A stretch of DNA of 64,000 nt from Gp6-AA40 sp035647075. Its GTDB lineage: Bacteria > Acidobacteriota > Vicinamibacteria > Vicinamibacterales > UBA2999. The notes below the pieces were generated by a model. The model was given only the letters and a program-made list of their open reading frames with translations, made no database searches and had not been told where the DNA came from. The stretch spans positions 1-64,000 of the forward strand of contig DASROF010000112.1 of assembly GCA_035647075.1 (NCBI GenBank). Direction: 5' to 3'. Shown here in pieces: positions 1 through 9,008 of the stretch (the stretch's first letter is position 1; every line of letters starts with the position of its first letter). Made by a program: the position numbers and the translations under genes.

Positions 1-1
1 G

Positions 2-253
2 GCCATCGCAGCGCTGCAACCCCAGGCGCGCAGGCCTGATGCCACGAGCGAGGTCCTCACGGTCCTGGGTGAAGCGCAGTTGCGTGCCGGAAACGTGGCC
101 GACGCTGAGCGCACCCTGCAGCAGGCGGTCACGCGGCAGCCAGTCGTGGCCCTGGCGTACCGTCATCTCGCCGAAGCTGCCCGGCGCCGCGGCCACTCTG
201 CCGTTGCACGCGACGCCGAGGCGCGCTACTCGCGTCTGGTGCCGGGAGTCTGA
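2..253 (+). CDS. C-terminal fragment of a TPR-repeat protein (5' end outside window)
   Basis: An open frame enters from the left edge and ends at a TGA at 251-253, giving 83 residues with no start in the window. The residues show a helix-turn-helix tetratricopeptide pattern (GEAQLRAGNVADAERTLQQA, then a second Ala-rich pair of helices), typical of protein-protein interaction scaffolds. The function of the whole protein cannot be inferred from this tail. It converges on the permease gene of the opposite strand, and the two coding regions overlap by 28 bases. Confidence 0.6.
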   Translation, partial: AIAALQPQARRPDATSEVLTVLGEAQLRAGNVADAERTLQQAVTRQPVVALAYRHLAEAARRRGHSAVARDAEARYSRLVPGV

Positions 254-1032
254 GGATCGAGCGCGTCCCTGAGACCGTCGCCCAGAAAATTGAAGCCGAG
301 CACGAGCACCGCAATCGCGAGCCCGGGAAAGATCGTCAGGTGCGGCGCCTCGAGCATGTGCGTGCGCCCGTAGCTGAGCATCGTTCCCCAGCTTGGCGTC
401 GGCGGTTGCACGCCAAGGCCAAGGAAGCTGAGGGCCGCTTCCGCGAGTATCGCTCCGCCCATTCCCAGAGTCGCCTGGACCGTGACCGCAGGGAGCGCTG
501 TCGGCATGATGTGTCTGGCGAGGATGCGCGGCGTCGACGCCCCCAGCGCTCGTGCCGCCTGGACGAACTCCAGTTCGCGCGCGCGCAACACCTGGCCGCG
601 GACCAGACGCGCATACCCGACCCATCCGATTAACGACAACGCGAGGATCACGTTCGTCAGGCTCGGGCCCAACACGGCCACCATCGCGATCGCGAGCAGC
701 AGTCCAGGAAACGCGAGCAGGATGTCCATCAGTCGGCTGACGAGCTCGTCGATGACTCCACCGAAGTAGCCGGCGATCGACCCGAGAAGCATGCCGAGGC
801 TTGAAGAGACGCCGACGACGACGAGTCCGACGATCAGAGAGATGCGGGCCCCCGAGAGCACGCGCGCCAAGATGTCGCGTCCGAGCTCGTCGAGCCCAAA
901 CCAATGATGCGCGCTCGGCCCCTCGAGGCGCAGCGCCAATTCCTGGTCCGTCGGATCAAACGGCACGAGCGTCGGGCCCACGACCGCTGCCAGGAGCGCG
1001 AGCAGCACGATGGCGGCTCCGATCTTCGTCAT
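226..1032 (-). CDS. ABC transporter permease, DppC/OppC family
   Basis: Inner-membrane permease of 268 residues, the usual size for the second permease of a dipeptide/oligopeptide/nickel importer. An N-terminal membrane segment (residues 5-23) is followed by the family motif HWFGLDELGRDILARVLSG near 43-61. About five more hydrophobic segments follow, and the EAA loop that contacts the ATPase lies near 155-177 (QAARALGASTPRILARHIMP). It overlaps the upstream DppB-type permease by 4 bases, so the two form one operon and probably a heterodimer. No ATPase or substrate-binding gene lies downstream, because the next gene is convergent. The substrate cannot be assigned. Confidence 0.93.
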   Translation of the reverse strand: MTKIGAAIVLLALLAAVVGPTLVPFDPTDQELALRLEGPSAHHWFGLDELGRDILARVLSGARISLIVGLVVVGVSSSLGMLLGSIAGYFGGVIDELVSRLMDILLAFPGLLLAIAMVAVLGPSLTNVILALSLIGWVGYARLVRGQVLRARELEFVQAARALGASTPRILARHIMPTALPAVTVQATLGMGGAILAEAALSFLGLGVQPPTPSWGTMLSYGRTHMLEAPHLTIFPGLAIAVLVLGFNFLGDGLRDALDPQTPGTRRE

Positions 1033-1949
1033 TCGTAGCGAATCCTGGGATCCAGAACGCCGTAGACCATGTCCGTGGCGAGGTTCACCCCGACGTAGGT
1101 GAGCGCGATGAGCAGGATGCAGCCCTGGACCAGCGGGTAATCACGGAACCCGATCGACTGAATCAACAACCGGCCGATGCCGGGCCACGCAAAGATCGTC
1201 TCGGTGATCACGGCGCCAGTAAGGACAGCGCCAAACTGCAGTCCCAGCAGCGTCACGACCGGGATCAAGCTGTTACGGAACGCATGTCGGAGCACGGCAC
1301 GGCTCTTCGACACTCCCCTCGCCCGCGCAGCCTGCACGTACTGCTCCCGCAGCTCCTCCAGCATCGTCGCGCGTGTCATGCGCGCAAGGATGGCCGCCAG
1401 CGCAGCACCCAGTGAGATCGCCGGCAGCACGAGATGCGCCCAGGTCCCGCGGCCCGACACGGGGAGCCACCCGAGCTCGACCGCGAAAATGATTGCGAGC
1501 ATCGGCCCCAGCCAGAAGTTCGGCACGGAGACACCGGCGAGCGAGATCGTCATGGCGGCATGGTCGGCGACTGTCCCGCGCCGTACGGCCGCGACGATTC
1601 CGAGCGGCATCGCGAACGCAATCGCCACGATCATCGCGGCGGCGGCCAGCTCGAAGGTCGCCGGCATCCGCTCGACGATCTGGTCAGTCACGGGCTGTCC
1701 AGTACGGAGTGACGTTCCCAGATCGCCCGTCACCAATCCTTTGAGGAACACTCCGTACTGCTCGATCAGTGGCCGGTCGAGGCCAAGCCGGTGACGCAGC
1801 TCCACGACGTCAGCCTGCGGCGCGGCCTCTCCGAGCATCGCTTGCGCAGGGTCGCCGGGAATCAGATGGATTAGCGAGAAGACCAGCGTCGCGACGCCAA
1901 GCAGGACAGGGATGGTTAGGAGGAGACGACGCGCAAGAAACCGGCCCAT
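1029..1949 (-). CDS. ABC transporter permease, DppB/OppB family
   Basis: First permease of a peptide-type ABC importer, 306 residues, with the classic N-terminus (ARRLLLTIPVLLGVATLVFS) as membrane segment 1. The periplasmic loop motif PGDPAQ follows at about 31-36, five further membrane segments come next, and the EAA loop is near 204-224 (YVQAARARGVSKSRAVLRHA). The C-terminus DPRIRYE is typical of the family. The start codon is one base after the stop of the upstream lipoprotein gene (TGA-C-ATG), so translation is probably coupled. The dppBC pair is transcribed with that lipoprotein and not with the usual binding protein and ATPases. Confidence 0.93.
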   Translation of the reverse strand: MGRFLARRLLLTIPVLLGVATLVFSLIHLIPGDPAQAMLGEAAPQADVVELRHRLGLDRPLIEQYGVFLKGLVTGDLGTSLRTGQPVTDQIVERMPATFELAAAAMIVAIAFAMPLGIVAAVRRGTVADHAAMTISLAGVSVPNFWLGPMLAIIFAVELGWLPVSGRGTWAHLVLPAISLGAALAAILARMTRATMLEELREQYVQAARARGVSKSRAVLRHAFRNSLIPVVTLLGLQFGAVLTGAVITETIFAWPGIGRLLIQSIGFRDYPLVQGCILLIALTYVGVNLATDMVYGVLDPRIRYE

Positions 1950-1950
1950 G

Positions 1951-2439
1951 TCAGGATGTCTTCGTAACGTTCTGCAACGTGAGCTGTAAGATCTGCGATC
2001 CGAAGGCCGGATTGTCGGCCACGATGGTCAGCGTGAATCCGCCACTCATCGTGCTGCCGCCGCGCGTCGTGCTCCAGTTCGACAGCGTCTCAGTGCCGCT
2101 TTGCAAGTGTGCCTGACCAGTGAGCGCCAGCGTTCCGCTGTTGTTGACAGAACCAGACGCCGGAATGAAGAACGAGGCGACTTCGACACTCCCCTGCACC
2201 GCCGTTCCAGTTTGCGTCAATGTGAGCCGTAACGCGCCTGACGATGGCGTCTGGCTGCAAGCCTGGCCCTGAGCCCCGCCGGTCTCGGAGCACGAGGTCC
2301 GCTGCCAGTTGCCCTGCCACACGCCCTGAAAGTCCACGGTGTTCGACGGTGCCGTCGGCGATCCGCCGCAGCCGACGGTCAGGAGAATCAACGCAAATAG
2401 CACGAAATGCACGAGTAACGGTGTCCGCATGGTCCTCAT
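1951..2439 (-). CDS. predicted lipoprotein of unknown function
   Basis: A 162-residue protein with a lipoprotein signal: a hydrophobic stretch ending in LLTVGC, with Cys24 as the probable lipidated residue, followed by a GGSPTAPS linker. The mature part is Ser/Thr/Gly-rich and looks all-beta, with GVWQGNW at the start and alternating hydrophobic strands to the end. I do not recognise a family. It is the first gene of the operon with the DppB/DppC-type permeases. A role as an accessory surface protein is only a guess, since it does not resemble a periplasmic peptide-binding protein in size or sequence. Confidence 0.7.
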   Translation of the reverse strand: MRTMRTPLLVHFVLFALILLTVGCGGSPTAPSNTVDFQGVWQGNWQRTSCSETGGAQGQACSQTPSSGALRLTLTQTGTAVQGSVEVASFFIPASGSVNNSGTLALTGQAHLQSGTETLSNWSTTRGGSTMSGGFTLTIVADNPAFGSQILQLTLQNVTKTS

Positions 2440-2555
2440 AGTCGTTTATATCGCACCAGGCCGCTGCTCGGGTGCTGTTCGGTTCCGTGCAGCCTCGGCG
2501 TTATCAAGAACGAGCCTCGCAATTGAATCCCCTCTCGTCACACGAAGGAGGTCCC

Positions 2556-3485
2556 ATGCGTCTTTCACCGGGTCCGCTGGCGGCTCTTCTCACGCTCGCG
2601 GGCGCTATCGGATGCGGCGGCGGCGACACTGTCACGGGTCCGTCACCCGCGGGGACCCTGACGTCGATCCAGCTCTCAGGGAACACCGATCTCACGGCCG
2701 TCGGTCAAACCAACCAGCTCATATTGACTGGCCTCTACAGCGACGGCTCAACCAAAGATGTCACCGCGGATGCGACGTGGAGTTCCAGCACCAGCAGCGT
2801 CGCGACGGTTTCTGGAGGCGTTGTGACGGCCGTGTCGTTGGGTCTGGCCACAATCACTGCTCGGTTTTCAGCACGAACCGCAAATGCGACGATCGTCATC
2901 GCACCCGCCGGAACATTCGTGATTGAGGGGCGCGTGCGTGAACCCGGAGGTGGAAGCCTGTCCAATGTCCGCGTCGTGGAACAGATCTCATTCACCGACA
3001 CGAAGACGGATTCTTTTGGTGGTTTCCGGTTCTTTCCCTTCTCCTCGGCTCACATCAAAATCGAGCTTCCCGACTATGAGACGTTCGAGCGCGACGTGAC
3101 CAGGCCAGGCACACCTCTACGGTCGACGTTTCTCGATGCCCCGATGCAGCGCATGGTTCGCCTTAACGCAGGCCTGTCACGCGGCGACCTGTCCATCGCG
3201 CCGAACGACGTAAGCTACACGGTGGGTGCTGACCTCTGCAATCCGTGCAAGCTCATTCGCGTGATCAGTGGCGGCCCCGCGACGTTGACGCTTCGTCTGG
3301 CGTGGACGGGAGCAGCCGGAGCGCTCAAGCTGTGGGCCAATGACACCCGCAACGCGACAACCGGCTCGAACATGACCGTCAACGTCCCCACGGCCGGCGG
3401 TCAGTCATTGGTTTACGTCGGCTGGACTCAGCCTGCCGGACAGGGCGCGCCTCAATATGTGGACTTCTCGCTGTCAGTCGACTGA
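2556..3485 (+). CDS. lipoprotein with Ig-like (Big2) and carboxypeptidase-regulatory-like domains
   Basis: The start is placed at 2556 because a strong Shine-Dalgarno (GAAGGAGGT, 2544-2552) precedes it. The 309-residue product begins with a lipoprotein signal ending AGAIGC (Cys20). Residues about 34-115 form a bacterial Ig-like group 2 domain (LTAVGQTNQL, YSDGSTKDVTADATWSSS, VATVSGGVVTAVSLGLATIT). Residues about 120-180 resemble a carboxypeptidase regulatory-like beta sandwich (GRVREPGGGSLSNVRV, TDSFGGFRF). The last 100 residues are beta-rich and may be a bacterial pre-peptidase-type domain. It is a surface or periplasmic protein of unknown ligand. Its 3' end overlaps the convergent sigma-54 activator by 34 bases. 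Confidence 0.8.
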   Translation: MRLSPGPLAALLTLAGAIGCGGGDTVTGPSPAGTLTSIQLSGNTDLTAVGQTNQLILTGLYSDGSTKDVTADATWSSSTSSVATVSGGVVTAVSLGLATITARFSARTANATIVIAPAGTFVIEGRVREPGGGSLSNVRVVEQISFTDTKTDSFGGFRFFPFSSAHIKIELPDYETFERDVTRPGTPLRSTFLDAPMQRMVRLNAGLSRGDLSIAPNDVSYTVGADLCNPCKLIRVISGGPATLTLRLAWTGAAGALKLWANDTRNATTGSNMTVNVPTAGGQSLVYVGWTQPAGQGAPQYVDFSLSVD

Positions 3486-6238
3486 AGGCCGACGCGGTGC
3501 AGCACTTTCAGCAGACCCTGTCGCGTAAGACCCAACTCGCGGGCCGCGCGCGTCCGGCTCCCGCCGGCACGCGCCAGCGCCACTTCGACGAATCGCCGTT
3601 CCCACTGCGTTCGCGCCGCGCTGAACCGGGCGGACGTCACGCTCGTCGTGCCGCTGATCACCGCAGGCAGCAACGCCGTCCGCACGACGCCTCGAACTGG
3701 AGCTTCCACGGCAAGGGCGGCCATCACGTTCTGGAGCTCACGCACGTTACCGGGCCAGTGATAGCGGGCCAGCGCGGTCAGCACGCCGTGCGTCAGCGTG
3801 GCATCCGAGCCGACCCGCGCCGAGGCGGCCAGCCAAAAGTGCCGTGCGAGCGACGGCACGTCCTCGGGACGTTCGCGTAGCGACGGAATGCGGATGCGGA
3901 TCACGTCGAGGCGGTACCGCAGGTCGTGCCGAAACCGTCCTTCTTCTCCTTCCGTACGCAGGTCCCGGTTTGCCGCGCTCACAAACCGGACGTCGAGTTT
4001 CCGGCTGAACGTCTCACCGATGCGCCGGACCTCTTGTTGCTGAATGACGCGCAGCAGCTTCGCCTGGGCGCGCGGCGAGAGATCGCTGACTTCATCAAGG
4101 AACAGCGTGCCGCCGTCCGCTTCCTCGATCAGTCCGGCACGGTCGCTCACGGCACCGGTGAAGGCGCCGCGCGCATGGCCGAAGAGCTCCGATTCGAGAA
4201 GTTCATCCGGAAGTGCGGCGCAATTCACATCGCAGAATCGCCGGTCGCGGCGCGGACCGAGCTGGTGAATGGCGCGCGCGACCAGTTCCTTGCCAACACC
4301 GCTCTCGCCTTCAATCAGCACCGAGAACGGCGCTGCCGCAGCGCGAACCACCGCCCGCCTGACGTCGGCCATCGCGGCGCTTACGCCGACCAGCTCCGGG
4401 ATGGCCGTCGCAGCCTGCGTGACCTGTTGCGCCACGTGAATCAGCGCGTCAACCCGTGGAGCCGCCACCGCGCATGCGAGCGTCATCAACGCCGTCGATT
4501 CGTGAGGCGGGGTTCGGTCGGCGGACCAGCGCGCCACCAGAGCTCCAAGCAGTTGAGCGCCGAGCCGAACCGGAACGGCGATTTCCATTCCGGACTCGAC
4601 GGCTTCAGGACCGATCACCGAGCCGGTTTCAAGGGCGCGGCGACCGAGGTGCGTCGGCAGACCCGCACCCGACGCCACAACAGCTGTGGGAGGACCAGCG
4701 TCTGCCGTCCAGCACTCCACGCGAGTTGCCGTCAGTTCGCGGCGCACGTAGTCGCCGATCAGCTTCACCGCCATCCTGTCGTCCGCTTCGCGCTGCCCCA
4801 GGGTGACTAGCTCGGCGGCGCCCGCTGATGGCGCCGACCCGCGCCTTGGCGAGGTAAGCGCAGCAGCAGGTTGAGACGCGTCCTCCCGGTCGATCGCTGA
4901 GCGCAGCAAGGGAGGCAGCGCCGAACGGATTCGTGACAGCGCGCGAAGTTCGTGATTCGCGTCGCTGTTTCGCCCTGCGCGCCGCAGCGCGCGGATCCAC
5001 TGCAGTCGCATCCGGACAAGGCGCAGAGGGGAACGGGCCAATCGCGCAGCACGCGCGAGTACCTTCAGCTGATCCTCGGCGACCTTCAGATCCCCGGCAG
5101 CCAGCAGCACGCGCAAGTGAGCCGTCATTGCGATGACCCGCGCGACCGGATCGTCTTCGACGCGATCCACCAGCTCACGCGCGCGGCGGCCCGCTTCAAA
5201 CAGATCACCGGCCTCGACGAGCAGTCGAATGGCCGTCCCCGAGACGAAGGCAGGCCAGGTGATCGTGTGGAGGAATGGCATCGCACAGGCGTCAGCAGCT
5301 CGTCCCTGCCAGAGGAGCACCCGGGCAAGCGTGGCTTCGGCGCGAGCCCGCTCTTCGCCGTTCGAGGGACAGGTCACGAGCGCCGCCCGGCACAATGACT
5401 CGGCTGCCGAAAGCTGACCCGCGTCCGTTCGGGCGGCTGCCTGCCAGATCCGGGCCGCAACAACGAGACCGATGTCCGAGCCTTCTGCGTGGACCGCGGC
5501 TTCGTCAAAGATGCTCTCCGCTGCGCTCGCCTTCCCGCGTTCCAGGAGGAGTCGCCCCAGCCGAATGTAAATCTCAGCGGCGCTCGCGCCAGCGTGCCGT
5601 CGCACAAGCGCTGCGGCGACGTCCCGTAGCAATCGCTCGGCAGCCGCATGGCGGCCGGAGCGGACGAATTCAGGTGCGCGGCTCGCCTTCTCGATCAGAC
5701 GCAACACCTCGCGCGGCGCCACCGCAGTGGCGGCAGCGGCAGGCTCGGATCCGTATACCGCACGCGCTTCAGCCGCCTGCCAATGGGCGGCCGGTCGTGC
5801 GACTGCCGTGCGCAAGACCGACATGAGGACGTGTGGTCGCGGCGACATGGCGGCCGCGTGCAGCAGCGCCGTCCGTACCTGCTCGAACGGCGCGTCCGGA
5901 TCCGCAAAGAGCACCATGGCCCGCGTCCGCAATTCGTTGGCCAGCAAGAGGCGTCTGCGCAGAAAGACGTTGACCGCGAGAGGCACGTAGCCGTGCCGGC
6001 GCGCCTCGGACGCAATCGTCTGCGCTTCACGATGCCAGTCCTTCGCACCGGTGTCGGAGACGATCCACCGCGGCGAGCCGTCAACGCCATGCTCGAGGAC
6101 TTCGATCAACGACCGCGGAGTCCGCCCCGCCCGATCAACGTCGTCGTGCGTGTCGGTCGGCACCACCCGTCCGGTCACGAGATCCCATGCCTGATTGGTT
6201 GCGTACTCGAAGTAGCGATCGCGCAGCAGTCCGGCCAT
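3452..6238 (-). CDS. sigma-54-dependent transcriptional activator with helical-repeat and GAF-like sensor region
   Basis: Enhancer-binding protein of 928 residues if started at the ATG at 6238. The frame stays open to 6370, but that would run into the divergent aroC start. The first roughly 430 residues are Ala/Arg-rich helical repeats of TPR type. Residues about 480-580 look like a GAF sensor. The AAA+ domain (about 615-836) has Walker A GESGVGKE (644-651), the sigma-54 contact loop GAFTGA (691-696), Walker B LFLDE and the WPGNVREL segment. A Fis-type helix-turn-helix closes the protein (about 882-928). There is no receiver domain or paired histidine kinase, so the signal is probably sensed directly through the GAF-like or repeat region. 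The target promoter was not found. Confidence 0.9.
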   Translation of the reverse strand: MAGLLRDRYFEYATNQAWDLVTGRVVPTDTHDDVDRAGRTPRSLIEVLEHGVDGSPRWIVSDTGAKDWHREAQTIASEARRHGYVPLAVNVFLRRRLLLANELRTRAMVLFADPDAPFEQVRTALLHAAAMSPRPHVLMSVLRTAVARPAAHWQAAEARAVYGSEPAAAATAVAPREVLRLIEKASRAPEFVRSGRHAAAERLLRDVAAALVRRHAGASAAEIYIRLGRLLLERGKASAAESIFDEAAVHAEGSDIGLVVAARIWQAAARTDAGQLSAAESLCRAALVTCPSNGEERARAEATLARVLLWQGRAADACAMPFLHTITWPAFVSGTAIRLLVEAGDLFEAGRRARELVDRVEDDPVARVIAMTAHLRVLLAAGDLKVAEDQLKVLARAARLARSPLRLVRMRLQWIRALRRAGRNSDANHELRALSRIRSALPPLLRSAIDREDASQPAAALTSPRRGSAPSAGAAELVTLGQREADDRMAVKLIGDYVRRELTATRVECWTADAGPPTAVVASGAGLPTHLGRRALETGSVIGPEAVESGMEIAVPVRLGAQLLGALVARWSADRTPPHESTALMTLACAVAAPRVDALIHVAQQVTQAATAIPELVGVSAAMADVRRAVVRAAAAPFSVLIEGESGVGKELVARAIHQLGPRRDRRFCDVNCAALPDELLESELFGHARGAFTGAVSDRAGLIEEADGGTLFLDEVSDLSPRAQAKLLRVIQQQEVRRIGETFSRKLDVRFVSAANRDLRTEGEEGRFRHDLRYRLDVIRIRIPSLRERPEDVPSLARHFWLAASARVGSDATLTHGVLTALARYHWPGNVRELQNVMAALAVEAPVRGVVRTALLPAVISGTTSVTSARFSAARTQWERRFVEVALARAGGSRTRAARELGLTRQGLLKVLHRVGLQSTDSEKSTY

Positions 6239-6322
6239 GCGGATGTGCGATGCAAGTCGTCGGACCGGCGCAATCCTTCGACAACTCGTCCCGTCGACCC
6301 GGAAGTACGCAGATCCTTCATA

Positions 6323-6328
6323 TAGAAT
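6323..6328 (+). promoter_or_regulatory. -10 element of the aroC promoter
   Basis: The hexamer TAGAAT (within TATAGAAT, 6321-6328) lies 9 nt before the aroC ATG. The expected transcription start (about 6335) is only about 3 nt before the start codon, and there is no clear Shine-Dalgarno. No good -35 box is visible. Confidence 0.5.
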
Positions 6329-6337
6329 TGAGCGCAG

Positions 6338-7531
6338 ATGTTGAGGTTTCTGACTGCCGGCGAGTCGCACGGCCAGGCGCTGGTGATGACGATCGACGGC
6401 ATGCCGGCAGGTCTCGAGATCGACATTGACGCCCTCAACGCGCAGCTCGGTCGTCGCCAGCGTGGTTACGGTCGCGGGCGGCGGATGCAGATCGAAAGCG
6501 ACCGTGCTGAGTTACTCGCAGGCGTTCGTCACGGGGTCACGACCGGCGCGCCGATCGCCCTGCTGATCCGCAATCGAGACTGGGTGAACTGGCAGCAGAC
6601 GATGTACGTCGAGCGTGAGATGCCTGCCGAAGCGAGCGGCACGAAACGCGCGGACGTCACGCGCCCGCGTCCCGGGCACGCCGACCTTGCGGGAGCCATC
6701 AAATACGGCCACGACGACATCCGCGACGTCCTGGAACGGGCCAGCGCCCGGGAGACGGCTGCTCGCGTCGCCGCCGGCAGCCTTGCCCGCCAGCTCCTGG
6801 CTGTGTTCGACATTCGCCTCGCCAGTCACGTGTCAGCCATCGGCGATGTCGTCGTTCCCCCTGGACGGGTCGTCTCGTTCGACGAGGCCGGATCGCTGCC
6901 AGACGACTCGCCGCTGCGGTGCGTCGATCCCGACCTGCAGCAACGGATGATTGCTTACATCGACAGTGCCCGGGAAGCCGGCGACACGGTCGGTGGCGCC
7001 TTCGAAATCATTGCGACCGGCGTTCCACCGGGGCTCGGCTCCTACGTGCAATGGGATCGGAAGCTCGACGGCCGACTCGGCCAGGCGCTGATGTGCATTC
7101 ACGCCATCAAGGCTGTCGGTATCGGAATCGGTCCCGAGGTTGCCGTCCGGCCCGGCTCACGGGTGCACGACGAAATCCTGCCACCATCCAGCGTCTCGAC
7201 GATCGCGTCGCGTCCAACGAACAATGCTGGCGGTCTCGAAGGCGGCGTCACCAACGGTGAGGACGTTCGGGTGACCGGCTTCATGAAGCCGATCGCCACG
7301 CTGATGAACCCTCTCCGCTCGGTCGATCTCAACACGCTCACCGATGCTCCGGCCGCCATCGAACGGAGCGACGTCTGCGCGGTTCCCGCGGCTGCCGTCG
7401 TGGCCGAAGCGATGGTGTCGTATGTTCTGGCTGATGCGTTTCTCGAGAAGTTTGGCGGCGACTCGATCGAGGAAATCCGCCGCCACTACACTGCGACCGC
7501 GGATCTCCTGCGTAAGCGCTTCGCTCGCTGA
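6338..7531 (+). CDS. aroC: chorismate synthase
   Basis: Converts 5-enolpyruvylshikimate 3-phosphate to chorismate, the last shared step of aromatic amino acid synthesis, using reduced FMN. The 397-residue length is in the family range. The N-terminal signature LTAGESHGQALVMTIDGMPAG is intact, as are the RPGHADLAG segment near residue 111 and the ETAARVAAG stretch. The C-terminal ESDVCA-type signature appears as RSDVCAVPAAAVVAEAM. The stop codon shares its last base with the deformylase start, so aroC heads a tightly packed run with def, fmt and rsmB. No other shikimate-pathway gene is in the window. Confidence 0.97.
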   Translation: MLRFLTAGESHGQALVMTIDGMPAGLEIDIDALNAQLGRRQRGYGRGRRMQIESDRAELLAGVRHGVTTGAPIALLIRNRDWVNWQQTMYVEREMPAEASGTKRADVTRPRPGHADLAGAIKYGHDDIRDVLERASARETAARVAAGSLARQLLAVFDIRLASHVSAIGDVVVPPGRVVSFDEAGSLPDDSPLRCVDPDLQQRMIAYIDSAREAGDTVGGAFEIIATGVPPGLGSYVQWDRKLDGRLGQALMCIHAIKAVGIGIGPEVAVRPGSRVHDEILPPSSVSTIASRPTNNAGGLEGGVTNGEDVRVTGFMKPIATLMNPLRSVDLNTLTDAPAAIERSDVCAVPAAAVVAEAMVSYVLADAFLEKFGGDSIEEIRRHYTATADLLRKRFAR

Positions 7532-8040
7532 TGATCCGGCCGATCCTGCGCTACGGTGCAGGCGTGCTTCACGCCGCTGCCCAACCCGTTACCGAGGTTA
7601 CGCCTGACATCCAGCAGCTGATCGACGACATGATCCAGACGATGTATGCGGCCCCGGGCATCGGGCTGGCGGCGACCCAGGTCGGCGTCGGCCTTCGGAT
7701 CTTCGTCTGCGATGTGTCCAACGGCCGGAGCCCGGCAGACCTGCTCACGTTCATCAACCCGGAGTTCGTCGAGCGAAGCGGTATGCAACTCGAAGAGGAA
7801 GGGTGCCTCAGCATTCCAGGGTTCAATGCGACGGTGGCGCGTCCGTCCCACGCGATTGTGAAGGGACTGAATCGGGCCGGCGAGCCGCAGATCGTCGAGG
7901 GCAACGGGTTGCTCGCACGCTGCTTTCAGCACGAAATGGATCATCTCGAAGGAACGCTGTTCGTCGATCGACTTCGCGGCCTGCAGAAGGATCTGATCCT
8001 CCGGAAAGTTCGCAAGCTGACGCGCTCCGGAAAATGGTGA
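7531..8040 (+). CDS. def: peptide deformylase
   Basis: Cytoplasmic metalloenzyme that removes the formyl group from nascent proteins. All three family motifs are present in the 169 residues: GIGLAATQVG (43-52), EGCLSIPG (90-97, metal-ligand Cys91) and HEMDH (134-138, two His ligands and the catalytic Glu). It overlaps aroC by 1 base and fmt by 7, the classic def-fmt coupling in which the formylating and deformylating enzymes are made together. Confidence 0.97.
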   Translation: MIRPILRYGAGVLHAAAQPVTEVTPDIQQLIDDMIQTMYAAPGIGLAATQVGVGLRIFVCDVSNGRSPADLLTFINPEFVERSGMQLEEEGCLSIPGFNATVARPSHAIVKGLNRAGEPQIVEGNGLLARCFQHEMDHLEGTLFVDRLRGLQKDLILRKVRKLTRSGKW

Positions 8041-9008
8041 TCGTGTTCTTCGGCACGCCGCAGTTTGCCGTGCCGACGCTCGAAGCCCTGATCGCGTCCC
8101 GCCATCGAGTCGCCCTGGTCGTTACGCAGCCGGACCGACGGCGGGGGCGGGGGCAAAAGGTGACCGACGCGCCAGTCAAAGCTGCCGCGCTCGAGCATGG
8201 CATTCCGGTGTATCAGCCGGAGCGCTTGCGCGATCCTGCCGTAACCGGCGTGCTCCGCCAGCATGAGCCCGATGTCGGCGTCGTCGCGGCGTATGGAAAG
8301 CTCATTCCTGCGGATCTTCTGCGACTACCGCGCCGGGGGATGCTCAATGTGCATGCGTCGTTGTTGCCGAAGTATCGCGGTGCCGCGCCGGTGCATCGCG
8401 CGATCATCAATGGGGAGAAGGAGACCGGTGTCACGATCATGCAGATGGTCGAGGCGCTGGACGCCGGAGACATGCTCGCGACGACCGCTCTGCCAATCGG
8501 CGCCGACGCGACGAGCGACGAGATCGAACGCGCGCTCGCACAAAGCGGTGCCCGCCTGTTGCTGGACACACTCGATCGCCTTGACTCCGGCGCTATTCGT
8601 GCAACACCCCAGGACCACGCCTCGTCAACCTATGCGGCTCGATTGACGAAGGAAGAAGGAGTCGTCGATTGGGCGCTTTCGGCTCAACAGATCCACAACC
8701 GAGTCCGTGGGCTGTACCCGTGGCCGCACGCCTATTCGTTTCTCGATGGCACGCGCCTCGTCATCTTGAAAACACGACTCGATGACATGCGGGTCCGTCC
8801 GGGCGCGGACACTCCGGCAAGGGACGCGACCGCGGTCGACGATGTCCCCGGCACGATCGTCGCCATCGGTCGCGACGCGATCACCGTCGCGACTGGCGAC
8901 GGTCTCATTCTGATCACTGAAGTGCAGCCAGATGGACGACGGCCGATGGCTGCGCGCGACTATCTGGCGGGCCGACCACTACAACCGGGAGCGAAGTTCG
9001 GACCGTGA
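8034..9008 (+). CDS. fmt: methionyl-tRNA formyltransferase
   Basis: Formylates initiator Met-tRNA with 10-formyltetrahydrofolate. The start at 8034 is chosen because the protein then begins MVIVFFGTPQFAVPTL, the conserved N-terminus; the frame is open further upstream only within def. The catalytic signature NVHASLLPKYRGAAPVH occupies about 105-121 (Asn105, His107), and the following ALDAGDM segment supplies the catalytic Asp. A C-terminal OB-like tRNA-binding domain spans about 205-324. At 324 residues it is the normal length. The last 4 bases overlap the GTG start of rsmB. Confidence 0.97.
   Translation: MVIVFFGTPQFAVPTLEALIASRHRVALVVTQPDRRRGRGQKVTDAPVKAAALEHGIPVYQPERLRDPAVTGVLRQHEPDVGVVAAYGKLIPADLLRLPRRGMLNVHASLLPKYRGAAPVHRAIINGEKETGVTIMQMVEALDAGDMLATTALPIGADATSDEIERALAQSGARLLLDTLDRLDSGAIRATPQDHASSTYAARLTKEEGVVDWALSAQQIHNRVRGLYPWPHAYSFLDGTRLVILKTRLDDMRVRPGADTPARDATAVDDVPGTIVAIGRDAITVATGDGLILITEVQPDGRRPMAARDYLAGRPLQPGAKFGP

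Noticed and set aside
2440..2555. Possible sigma-54 (-24/-12) promoter between the two lipoprotein genes next to the sigma-54 activator
   Set aside because: No TGGCAC-N5-TTGC-like pair with correct spacing was found in the gap.
7803..8033. Upstream extension of the fmt frame
   Set aside because: It lies inside def and adds 77 non-conserved residues; the Fmt N-terminus begins at 8034.
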